DNA of 12,616 bases from Bryobacterales bacterium (lineage in GTDB: Bacteria > Acidobacteriota > Terriglobia > Bryobacterales > Bryobacteraceae): positions 1 through 12,616 of the forward strand of contig PKYZ01000348.1 in NCBI GenBank assembly GCA_003132865.1. The letters are read 5' to 3'. Position 1 is the stretch's first letter; the number at the start of each line of letters is the position of its first letter. A program made the position numbers and the translations under genes. The notes beneath the pieces were generated by a model. That model did not search any database and was not told the origin of the DNA. It was given only the letters and a program-made list of their open reading frames with translations. Positions 1 through 6,123 of this stretch are shown here, piece after piece.

Positions 1-33
1 TGTCGCCGGTCATCTCTGTCAGCGATCTGCCAG

Positions 34-1170
34 TCACCTCACCTCCACCTGCACATCCTCTCTGGCCATCACTTCCGGACACAGCTCCACACCCAGCCCC
101 GGCCCCGGCGGCAACGCAAACTCTCCGTTCACCGGCGGCAGCGTATGGGTCACGATGCCGCGATACTCATCCAAGTAATGCCGCCGGACGCTTTCCAGGA
201 TATATAGGTTAGTCACATTCGCCGCCAGGTGGAGCGAAGCTACGTGCAACACCGGACCGCCGCAGTTATGCGGCGCCACCGGCAGATAGTGAGTCTCGGC
301 CATGGCCGCGATCTTCTTCGCCTCCGAGATGCCTCCGCACCAACAGATGTCCGGCATGACGATGCGCGCCGCGCGGTTCTCCATCAGCTCGCGGAACCCG
401 AAGCGCGTCATCAGCCGCTCGCTCAAGCACAGTGGCAGGCGCGTGGCGCCGGCCAGCTCGCGGTAAGCGGACAGGTTATCCTGCGGCAGCATCTCTTCCA
501 GCCACATCGGCGCGTACGGCTCCAGCGCCTGCGCGATGCGGATGGCCGACGGCAGGTTCCAGTAGCCGTGAAACTCCATGGCCACATCCATCGAGTCGCC
601 GAATGCTTCGCGAATCAGGCGCACCGGCTCGATTCCCCGCCGCATCTGGTCCGCCGTGATGTATTGGCCGCCGGTCTCCTTGGCTATCGGATCGAACGGC
701 CAGATCTTCATGGCGTGGATTCCGGATTTCGCCAGCTCGCCCGCCAGCCGCACGGGCTCGGTCAGGAAATCGATGTGGTCGTAGCAGGTGTTGTAGGTGC
801 GAATGGAGGCGCGCGACGCGCCGCCGAGCAACTGATACACCGGCAGATTCGCCACCTTGCCGGCCAGATCCCAGAGCGCGATATCCACGGCGCTGATGGC
901 GCGCATCTCGGCGCCCGCCCAGCCGCTGAACGACACCGCCTGGAGCATGTCCGCCCACAGCCGGTCGATCTGGGACGGGTCGCGTCCCAACAGCACGGGC
1001 GCCAACGACCGGTCGACCACGGCTTTCTCGGCTTCCGGGTGCGGATACGTCTCGCCCAGGCCTGTCAGCCCGCTATCGGTATGGATGCGTACCCACAGCC
1101 ATTGGATGGGACCGGCATGTACCGTGATGCCGCGCCGCAGGTGGATCGTTTCGACAGCCGTGATGCGCAT
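34..1170 (-). CDS. Mandelate racemase / galactonate dehydratase-like enolase superfamily enzyme
   Basis: A 378-residue protein of the mandelate racemase/muconate lactonizing branch of the enolase superfamily. These are cytoplasmic Mg-dependent enzymes that abstract the proton alpha to a carboxylate, usually to dehydrate or racemise a sugar acid. An N-terminal capping domain (about 1-120) precedes the barrel. Visible barrel residues are K155 in HAMKIWPFD, E199 and H201 in MEFHGYW, E225 in WLEEM, E251 in CLSERLM, D274 in MPDICWCGG and H301 in VAPHNCGG. E199, E225 and E251 are the expected metal ligands. The E-x-H pattern (H201 as general acid) plus the D274/H301 dyad points to the galactonate/mannonate dehydratase subgroup rather than true mandelate racemase; this is inference. 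The length is normal and the ATG start begins the typical MRITAVET strand. The gene is divergent from the rest of the window. The actual substrate cannot be read from the sequence. Confidence 0.9.
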   Translation of the reverse strand: MRITAVETIHLRRGITVHAGPIQWLWVRIHTDSGLTGLGETYPHPEAEKAVVDRSLAPVLLGRDPSQIDRLWADMLQAVSFSGWAGAEMRAISAVDIALWDLAGKVANLPVYQLLGGASRASIRTYNTCYDHIDFLTEPVRLAGELAKSGIHAMKIWPFDPIAKETGGQYITADQMRRGIEPVRLIREAFGDSMDVAMEFHGYWNLPSAIRIAQALEPYAPMWLEEMLPQDNLSAYRELAGATRLPLCLSERLMTRFGFRELMENRAARIVMPDICWCGGISEAKKIAAMAETHYLPVAPHNCGGPVLHVASLHLAANVTNLYILESVRRHYLDEYRGIVTHTLPPVNGEFALPPGPGLGVELCPEVMAREDVQVEVR

Positions 1171-1188
1171 ACAATAGAAGGTATCAGC

Positions 1189-1263
1189 TTGTTAATCGTT
1201 ATTGCGGTCGTGGCCGTGCTCGTTCTGCTCATACTGTGGGCCCTGATCGTACAGCGCCGCTGA
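1189..1263 (+). CDS. Possible 24-residue single-pass membrane peptide
   Basis: A short open frame in the 99-bp gap between the divergent enolase and protease genes. Reading from TTG at 1189 gives an almost wholly hydrophobic helix (LLIVIAVVAVLVLLILW) ending in QRR, which would be one transmembrane segment with a positive C-terminal tail. AGAAGG at 1176-1181 lies 7 bases upstream as a plausible Shine-Dalgarno, and TACAAT at 1170-1175 resembles a -10 box. The stop is 6 bases before the M50 protease ATG, which itself lacks a clear ribosome site, so translational coupling is conceivable. The frame stays open far upstream only as antisense to the enolase gene. No family is recognised and a chance ORF is quite possible. 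Confidence 0.33.
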   Translation: MLIVIAVVAVLVLLILWALIVQRR

Positions 1264-1269
1264 ATCTCA

Positions 1270-1887
1270 ATGCACTTAGACTTCACTACCGCACTTCTGA
1301 ACGTAGCTCTGCTGTGGCTGCTCACCACGCCGCACGAATTCGCGCACGCCTGGACGGCCACGCGCCTGGGCGACGACACGCCGCGACTCCAAGGGCGCCT
1401 CACCCTGAACCCGCTGGCGCACGTGGATTGGCTGGGCACCACTATCCTGCCGGCGCTCACGTCGCTGTTCGGCGGCGGACTGATCGGCTGGGGCAAGCCG
1501 GTCTACAGTAACCCGTCCAAACTGCGCTGGGGATTGAATGGGCTGGCGCTGGTCGCCATGGCCGGACCGGCGAGCAACGTGGTCTTCGCCGTGATCCTGG
1601 CCGCGGTGGCGCGCGCCACGGTCACCTTCGCTCCGGCGCTGGCGCAGTTTGCGGCGCGGGGCGTGAATCTGAGCCTGTATCTGGCCATCTTCAACATGCT
1701 GCCCGTGCCGCCGCTGGATGGTTCCAAGCTGCTGCTGGCCGCGCGCATCCCCATGGTGGTCTACAACGAACTGGCGCGCGCCGGATTCCTCCTGCTGATT
1801 TTCGCGGTTTCGGTCTCGGACTTGGGCCGCTGGATGTCGCAGTGGAGCTACGAAGGCACGGCGCACATCTTCGGATTGTTCCGGTGA
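1270..1887 (+). CDS. Site-2 protease family (M50) integral membrane metalloprotease
   Basis: A 205-residue membrane protein of the small, PDZ-less branch of the M50 site-2 protease family, zinc enzymes that cleave substrates within the membrane. The first hydrophobic segment carries the zinc motif HEFAH at 22-26. It is followed by the usual NPLAH at 47-51 with a D-W-L-G turn, a hydrophobic segment around 91-115 (GLALVAMAGPASN), and NMLPVPPLDG at 142-151, where D150 is the third zinc ligand. A last hydrophobic stretch is at about 172-183. All catalytic residues are present and the length suits the family. The ATG start has no strong Shine-Dalgarno but follows the small hydrophobic ORF by 6 bases. 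The SDR gene starts 4 bases after the stop, so the two are probably co-transcribed. The substrate is unknown; genes of this kind are common and rarely characterised. Confidence 0.87.
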   Translation: MHLDFTTALLNVALLWLLTTPHEFAHAWTATRLGDDTPRLQGRLTLNPLAHVDWLGTTILPALTSLFGGGLIGWGKPVYSNPSKLRWGLNGLALVAMAGPASNVVFAVILAAVARATVTFAPALAQFAARGVNLSLYLAIFNMLPVPPLDGSKLLLAARIPMVVYNELARAGFLLLIFAVSVSDLGRWMSQWSYEGTAHIFGLFR

Positions 1888-1891
1888 CCGC

Positions 1892-2668
1892 ATGAGCGTC
1901 TTCTCTCTCTCCGGCAAGACCGCGTTAGTGGCGGGTGCGAGCCGCGGCATAGGCCTGGCGATCGCACAGCAGCTTGCCGAGGCCGGCGCTCGCACCACGC
2001 TGGCGGCGCGATCCGTCGATCAATTGCGGGAGCACGCGCGCGCATTGGAAGCCAAGGGTTGCCAGGCGAGCGCGCTGCGGCTGGATCTGGCCGATTCCGA
2101 ATCCATCCTGGTGGCCTTGGAGGAGGTGGAGACGCCCGATATCCTGGTTAACGTGGCCGGCACGAACATCCGCAAAAGCTTCACGCAATACACGCAGGCC
2201 GAGTACGAACACATCATGCGCACGAACCTGCACGGCATCGTCGAGCTGACGCAGAAGATCGGCGGCCGTATGATCGCGCGCGGTGCGGGCGGCAAGATTA
2301 TCATGATCGGCAGCCTGATGTCGCTGCTGGGCCTGCCGTATGTTTCCGTGTATGCCATGACGAAGGGCGCACTGGGCCAACTGACCAAGGCGCTGGCCGC
2401 CGAGTGGGGCCGTTATAACATCCAGGTGAACTGCATCGCGCCGGGCTTCATCGTCACGGACCTCAACCGCCAGATGTGGGAGCCGGCGCGGATGCGCGAA
2501 TGGCTGAAAGGCGCGCAGGCCAATCCGCGGCTGGGCGCGCCGGACGATGTCGCGCCGCTGGCCGTCTTCCTGGCGGGCCGCGGGGCGGATTACATCACCG
2601 GCCAGATCATCGCCGTGGATGGCGGTTACACCACCACGGCGGTCTGGCCGTTCGAGCCGGAAGGCTAA
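1892..2668 (+). CDS. Short-chain dehydrogenase/reductase (SDR)
   Basis: A 258-residue classical SDR oxidoreductase, a cytoplasmic Rossmann-fold enzyme that reduces or oxidises a carbonyl/alcohol with NAD(P). The cofactor glycine motif is GASRGIG at 15-21, NVAG is at 87-90, N112 is the conserved asparagine, S141 (or S144) the catalytic serine, and YAMTK gives Y154 and K158. PGFIVTD at 184-190 and the C-terminal ITGQIIAVDGGY at 235-246 are typical. R40, in LAARS after the second strand, would favour NADP, which is a weak inference. The sequence looks closest to gluconate 5-dehydrogenase/3-oxoacyl-ACP-reductase-like members. With the neighbouring sugar-acid dehydratase-like enzyme, a role in sugar or sugar-acid metabolism is plausible but unproven. 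It begins 4 bases after the protease stop and ends 2 bases before the next GTG start. Confidence 0.93.
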   Translation: MSVFSLSGKTALVAGASRGIGLAIAQQLAEAGARTTLAARSVDQLREHARALEAKGCQASALRLDLADSESILVALEEVETPDILVNVAGTNIRKSFTQYTQAEYEHIMRTNLHGIVELTQKIGGRMIARGAGGKIIMIGSLMSLLGLPYVSVYAMTKGALGQLTKALAAEWGRYNIQVNCIAPGFIVTDLNRQMWEPARMREWLKGAQANPRLGAPDDVAPLAVFLAGRGADYITGQIIAVDGGYTTTAVWPFEPEG

Positions 2669-2670
2669 CC

Positions 2671-3519
2671 GTGCGCCGCCTGCTCTGCTGCTTGTTCGTA
2701 GTGGCACTGCTCTGCGCGCAGCAGGCCATCGAGTTCACCTGTCCCATGGATCGCGACGTGCGCTCCAAGACGCCCGGCAAATGCCCGCGCTGCGGCATGA
2801 CGCTGGTGGCCAATCTGCCCGAGCCGGTCGAGTATCCGGTCGAGCTGCGCGTAGATCCGCCGCAGATTCCCAGCGCGCGTCCCATCGCGCTGGAATTTCG
2901 CATCGCCGATCCCGAAACCGGCGCGCCGGTGAAACACTTCGAAATCGTACACGAGAAGTTGTTTCATCTGTTCATCGTCAGCCAGGATCTGCAGTATTTC
3001 GCGCACGTGCATCCGGAGTTCGATGGCGCGGCTTTCCGCTTGAATACGGTGCTGCCCAAGCCTGGCACCTACCGCCTGCTCGCGGACTTCTATCCCACTG
3101 GCGGCACACCGCAACTGGCGCCCAAGACCATTACCACGGCTGGCTACACGACGCCGCTCGAAGCCGCCATTCCGCAGCTTGCGCCGGACCTCTCGCCAAA
3201 GCGCGGCGAAAACCTGGAGGTGGAACTGAAGCTCGATCCACCTCGGCCGATTGCCGGCAAGAAGACCATGCTCTTCGTGCACCTGACTCCCGCGGATGGT
3301 CTGGAGCCGTATATCGGAGCTTGGGCGCACTTACTCGCGGTGAGCAATGACTTAGTCGACACCATCCACGATCATCCCTTCATCGCCGGCGGCGGGCCGG
3401 ACATGCAGTTCAATATCTTCTTTCCGCGCGAAGCGGCTTACCGGGTGTGGATCCAGTTCCAGCGCAAGGGAGTGGTGAACACGGTGGCATTTACGATTCC
3501 GGTGACGGCGTTGAGGTAG
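2671..3519 (+). CDS. Exported heavy-metal-binding-domain protein with duplicated His motif
   Basis: The chosen GTG start at 2671 follows the SDR stop by 2 bases, has GGAAGG at 2659-2664 as Shine-Dalgarno, and opens on a signal peptide (RRLLCCLFVVALLCAQ). The product is 282 residues and probably exported; ALLC is not a convincing lipobox. Residues 22-46 form a heavy-metal-binding domain: FTCPMD, then PGKCPRCGMTL (C24, C38, C41), as found on copper/zinc efflux proteins and P-type ATPases. The remainder is predicted beta-rich and holds two similar segments, HLFIVSQDL...AHVHP (99-115) and HLLAVSNDL...HDHP (220-236). These look like an internal duplication that could bind metal through histidines. 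The function is likely periplasmic metal binding or delivery; this is inference. cas6 starts one base after its stop. Confidence 0.86.
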   Translation: MRRLLCCLFVVALLCAQQAIEFTCPMDRDVRSKTPGKCPRCGMTLVANLPEPVEYPVELRVDPPQIPSARPIALEFRIADPETGAPVKHFEIVHEKLFHLFIVSQDLQYFAHVHPEFDGAAFRLNTVLPKPGTYRLLADFYPTGGTPQLAPKTITTAGYTTPLEAAIPQLAPDLSPKRGENLEVELKLDPPRPIAGKKTMLFVHLTPADGLEPYIGAWAHLLAVSNDLVDTIHDHPFIAGGGPDMQFNIFFPREAAYRVWIQFQRKGVVNTVAFTIPVTALR

Positions 3520-3520
3520 T

Positions 3521-4489
3521 ATGACGATTTTGCCGCCGGAGCATTTTCGGCTCTATCCGCTGCGATTTTCCTTTGTGGCGCGCGAGTCGGTACACTTTCC
3601 GCCGGGAAAATCGGCCAATATCCTGCGGGGCGCGTTTGGCTCCATCTTTCAACGGATCGCGTGCGTGCCAGATTGCCCTGGGGCGCGCGAGTGCGAGATC
3701 CGGGCTGCATGCCCCTATGCGCGGATGTTCGAGCCATCGGCTTTGGCCGGCGGACCGAGCGGGCTCGCCGACTGGCCCCGCCCGTTTGTCTTTCGGGCAA
3801 CCCACTTGGACGGACATAGCGTCACACCCGGCGGAACGTTCTCTTTCGACCTGAATTTGTTCGACATGCGCAGCCCGGCGATCGCTTACCTGGTGCTGGC
3901 GTTCGCGCAGCTTGCGCATGAAGGCTTGGGCCCCTCGCGCGGGCGCGCCGACTTACTGGACGTAGCGCAGCTTGATGAGAGCGGAGAGTGTGTGGCGCGG
4001 ATCTACGATGGCAAGTCATTCCTGCTAAGCGAGGGGCCGGCGCCGATGATGCTGAGCCTGGCGCCCATGGCGGAACGGGTGGAGCGCGTGCGGGTGCGAT
4101 TCGTGACGCCGACGGAATTGAAAAGCGGGCAACAGTTGGCGGAGCGGCCCGAATTCGGCGTGCTGGCGGGGCGGATTCGGGATCGGCTGAGCACGCTGCG
4201 GGAGTTGTACGACGACGGCCCTCTGGCGATCGACTTCCGCGGGTTTGGCGAGCGGGCGGCGCGGGTGAAGATGACGCGATGCGAGATCGCGCGGGTGGAG
4301 GTGATGCGGCGCAGCAGCCGGACGGGGCAGGTGCACCCGATCGGTGGGTTTGTGGGGGAGGCGGAGTATGAGGGGGAGTTGGGGGAGTTTGTGCCGTATT
4401 TGCGGGCGGCCAAGTGGGTGGGGGTGGGGCGGCAGACGGTTTGGGGGAAGGGGGAGGTGGAGGTACAATACACAGTGGCTAAGCCGTGA
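3521..4489 (+). CDS. cas6: Cas6-type CRISPR pre-crRNA endoribonuclease (RAMP)
   Basis: A 322-residue RAMP protein of the Cas6 family that would cut pre-crRNA within repeats. Residues 33-72 carry NILRGAFG followed by a cysteine cluster, C48, C52, C58 and C64 (ACVPDCP, CEI, ACPYARMFEP). This is the Cys-rich module of the PF10040-type 'RAMP protein Cas6' branch, frequent in type I-B and III loci. The C-terminal half has VRFVTPTELK (191-201) and a glycine-rich RNA-binding loop AKWVGVGRQTVWGKGEV (297-313), the hallmark of the second ferredoxin fold. The nuclease residue cannot be assigned with certainty. ATG 3521 is preceded by GAGG at 3513-3516, inside the end of the upstream gene. The DNA is G-rich, especially the last 150 bases, and has higher GC than cas8 (42/60 G+C at 4201-4260). 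It heads the cas cluster but abuts a non-CRISPR gene. Confidence 0.92.
   Translation: MTILPPEHFRLYPLRFSFVARESVHFPPGKSANILRGAFGSIFQRIACVPDCPGARECEIRAACPYARMFEPSALAGGPSGLADWPRPFVFRATHLDGHSVTPGGTFSFDLNLFDMRSPAIAYLVLAFAQLAHEGLGPSRGRADLLDVAQLDESGECVARIYDGKSFLLSEGPAPMMLSLAPMAERVERVRVRFVTPTELKSGQQLAERPEFGVLAGRIRDRLSTLRELYDDGPLAIDFRGFGERAARVKMTRCEIARVEVMRRSSRTGQVHPIGGFVGEAEYEGELGEFVPYLRAAKWVGVGRQTVWGKGEVEVQYTVAKP
4441..4469 (+). promoter_or_regulatory. Candidate promoter for the cas8-cas3 effector genes
   Basis: TTGGGG at 4441-4446 and TACAAT at 4464-4469 are separated by 17 bp, inside the 3' end of cas6. The -10 element is a 5/6 match to sigma70 consensus but the -35 keeps only TTG. Transcription would begin near 4476, about 75 bases before the cas8 start. 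It is supported only by pattern, in a very G-rich stretch, so chance is a serious alternative. Confidence 0.3.
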
Positions 4490-4551
4490 CGTTGGCGAGC
4501 CTCCGAAGCGTTGTACAAAGGCACCCGCTCCGCGGAGATATTTAGAGTAAA
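4490..4551. other. Non-coding junction between cas6 and cas8
   Basis: A 62-base gap, one of only two real gaps in an otherwise overlapping or abutting cas operon. It contains a perfect 10-bp palindrome, CTCCGCGGAG, at 4528-4537 and an AT-rich ATATTTAGAGTAAA just before the cas8 GTG. The GC content falls from this point into cas8. No ORF, array or clear terminator is seen. Confidence 0.5.
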
Positions 4552-6111
4552 GTGCCCGCACAATTTACGATGCCTCAATTATTGCAATGGACGGGGAGCC
4601 CCTTGGTGGATGTGGGGATTGCTGCCGTTTGCGCAATGGTTGGGAGGAATGCGCCCGAGGAGTTGACACTCGAGGATCTGGATAGTGCCGCAAGGGAGAT
4701 GGAAGAATACTACTTCAGCGGGCTGCTTGGCAGCTACCTGACCTGCGTCTTCATGAATTCGGAATACGTTCAGCCGGGAGGAGGACCGAAGAAGATTGAG
4801 AGCCGTAAGAACTACGCCAAGAGAGTGCTATTCGCTCACCGGTCGGAACCGGATCAAGGCGCTGGAGAATACCGCTGCGTGTTCTCGGGGCTTCATGCCA
4901 CCCATCTAATTCACCGAGGCCAGATGCCCATGCTGACTGGCGAAGGCGTTCTCAACTTCTACCCGTCTGGAACTGGGGCATTACCAATCAGCGGCCCCTA
5001 TTTGGCGGCGCTGCAAGCGTTACCGATGGGTGGCCGGCGAGCGGAAGGTAAGCTGCTGATAGCACACTCGGACAACGGGGCTCTGACATTGGAACTGGCT
5101 CGGCTGTACGTTGAGGACAATCGCCGGCTCTTTGCGCTGTGCCGTAGTGGCCGGCTTCCGAGCCGCGAGGGACCGGATGAAACGCTCGCTCGGGAGCAGG
5201 CGGCGTGGGACGCAACCAAGAAGAAGGCGAAGTATCCCGATGCGAAGTCAGCCGCGTCACTCGTGACCGCAGATCTGATCGAGGTTTGGGACACCAAGGG
5301 AGTGACGTTCCAGGAAGTCGGCTCCGCTTCCATCACGGTCTATTGGTTGAGCAGTTCGGGCCAGGGCCCCTCGCTGGAGATGTACCACCTGCCCTCTAAC
5401 CTGATTCGATTCCTCGTGCTGGCTGGCGCTCCGAATACCAGACCGCAGTGGCGCAGGCTCATGGGGCGAGGGTGGCAGAGCCCGACACAAGACGAGGGGG
5501 ACGAGGCGGGAACTGCCACGAAGAAGCGGCGAAAGGTGAGCTCGACGGTCACGGGCGGGCCGGGCCGGTCCCGGAACCTGGTGTTGGCGGACTTGTTTTC
5601 GGTATACGAGAGCGGGTTTATTGATTTGAGGGCGGCTGCACGGTTTCTGCGACGGCATGTCCTTTCCGAGTTACGCGGCAAAATTGAACATCCGGGCGAT
5701 TGCGATTGGGCACTCACCGAGCTTTTCCTACGAGAGGTGTTTGGAATGGAACCAGAACGAATCGCGGCGATTCGCAGCTTTGCGGATCGACTTGCAGAGC
5801 ACGTCAAGAACCGGAACGACCGCCGGTTGTTTCGTGACCTTATCTACGCCAAGCGGTCTAGTGAAGTCCGCAACGCCCTGACGAAGGCACAGAGAAATGA
5901 GGCGCGGGAGAAGAATCAACTGCTGTTCGGGCTGGAGGAGTATTTACAAGTATTTGAAGCCGAGGACAGCGTCGGCCGGCTAGAGTGGGGATTGACTCGG
6001 GATTTAATTTCCATTCGGTTGGTCGAGCAACTGCAAAAGGCGAGCTTCTTGAGCAAAGATATGTTGAGCGAAGAGGAAGAGAACGCGGACACACCCGCGC
6101 TCGCAAAATAG
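4552..6111 (+). CDS. cas8b: Cas8 large subunit of type I-B Cascade (Cst1-like)
   Basis: A 519-residue protein in the cas8 position, resembling the Cst1/Cas8a1-type (TIGR01908) large subunit used for PAM recognition and Cascade assembly. The N-terminal signature TGSPLVDVGIAAV (14-26), then a YYFSG...TCVFMNSEYVQP region (53-75), matches the start of that family. NFYPSGTGALPISGPY (135-150) and LAALQALPMGG (151-161) correspond to the zone that normally holds the CXXC/CXXC zinc site. Here the ligands are largely absent (C109-x2-S112, then S147-G-P). Residues 310-340 form a charged linker with KKRRKV at 324-329. From about 395 the protein is helical and may also be made separately as Cas11. The start is GTG 4552; ATG 4570 (codon 7) is an equally possible start, and neither has a strong Shine-Dalgarno. 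GC is lower than in cas6: 33/60 at both 4681-4740 and 5641-5700. Confidence 0.87.
   Translation: MPAQFTMPQLLQWTGSPLVDVGIAAVCAMVGRNAPEELTLEDLDSAAREMEEYYFSGLLGSYLTCVFMNSEYVQPGGGPKKIESRKNYAKRVLFAHRSEPDQGAGEYRCVFSGLHATHLIHRGQMPMLTGEGVLNFYPSGTGALPISGPYLAALQALPMGGRRAEGKLLIAHSDNGALTLELARLYVEDNRRLFALCRSGRLPSREGPDETLAREQAAWDATKKKAKYPDAKSAASLVTADLIEVWDTKGVTFQEVGSASITVYWLSSSGQGPSLEMYHLPSNLIRFLVLAGAPNTRPQWRRLMGRGWQSPTQDEGDEAGTATKKRRKVSSTVTGGPGRSRNLVLADLFSVYESGFIDLRAAARFLRRHVLSELRGKIEHPGDCDWALTELFLREVFGMEPERIAAIRSFADRLAEHVKNRNDRRLFRDLIYAKRSSEVRNALTKAQRNEAREKNQLLFGLEEYLQVFEAEDSVGRLEWGLTRDLISIRLVEQLQKASFLSKDMLSEEEENADTPALAK
5732..5738 (+). promoter_or_regulatory. Internal Shine-Dalgarno within cas8
   Basis: GAGAGGT lies 7 bases upstream of an in-frame ATG at 5746 inside cas8. 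It is a better ribosome site than the one in front of cas8 itself, and its position matches where type I-B, I-C and I-D systems initiate their internal small subunit. Confidence 0.5.
5746..6111 (+). CDS. cas11: Predicted internally translated small subunit (Cas11-like)
   Basis: In-frame internal start ATG 5746 (Met399 of Cas8) shares the cas8 stop and would give 121 residues. The product starts MEPERIAAIRSFADRL and is rich in Ala, Glu, Arg, Lys and Leu without beta-like stretches, so a helical bundle is expected. This agrees with the known Cas11 fold and its usual size of about 110-140 residues. Several type I systems, I-B among them, are known to make Cas11 from an internal ribosome site in the 3' part of the cas8/cas10 gene, and no separate small-subunit gene exists in this locus. 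Assignment rests on the start, the Shine-Dalgarno at 5732-5738, the length and this family precedent. There is no direct evidence of translation. Confidence 0.52.
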   Translation: MEPERIAAIRSFADRLAEHVKNRNDRRLFRDLIYAKRSSEVRNALTKAQRNEAREKNQLLFGLEEYLQVFEAEDSVGRLEWGLTRDLISIRLVEQLQKASFLSKDMLSEEEENADTPALAK

Positions 6112-6123
6112 GAGGATCACTGA

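Noticed and set aside
229..1263. 344-codon forward ORF opposite the enolase gene
   Set aside because: It is antisense to a convincing enolase-superfamily gene, and its translation is Arg/His/Gln-rich with no domain, typical of high-GC shadow frames. Only its last 25 codons lie in intergenic DNA.
1276..1998. 240-codon reverse ORF opposite the M50 protease
   Set aside because: It is antisense to a gene with intact HEFAH and PPLDG motifs; no family features.
4528..4537. CTCCGCGGAG palindrome as an operator
   Set aside because: A single 10-bp palindrome in high-GC DNA is expected by chance. There is no second copy nearby and no regulator gene in the window.
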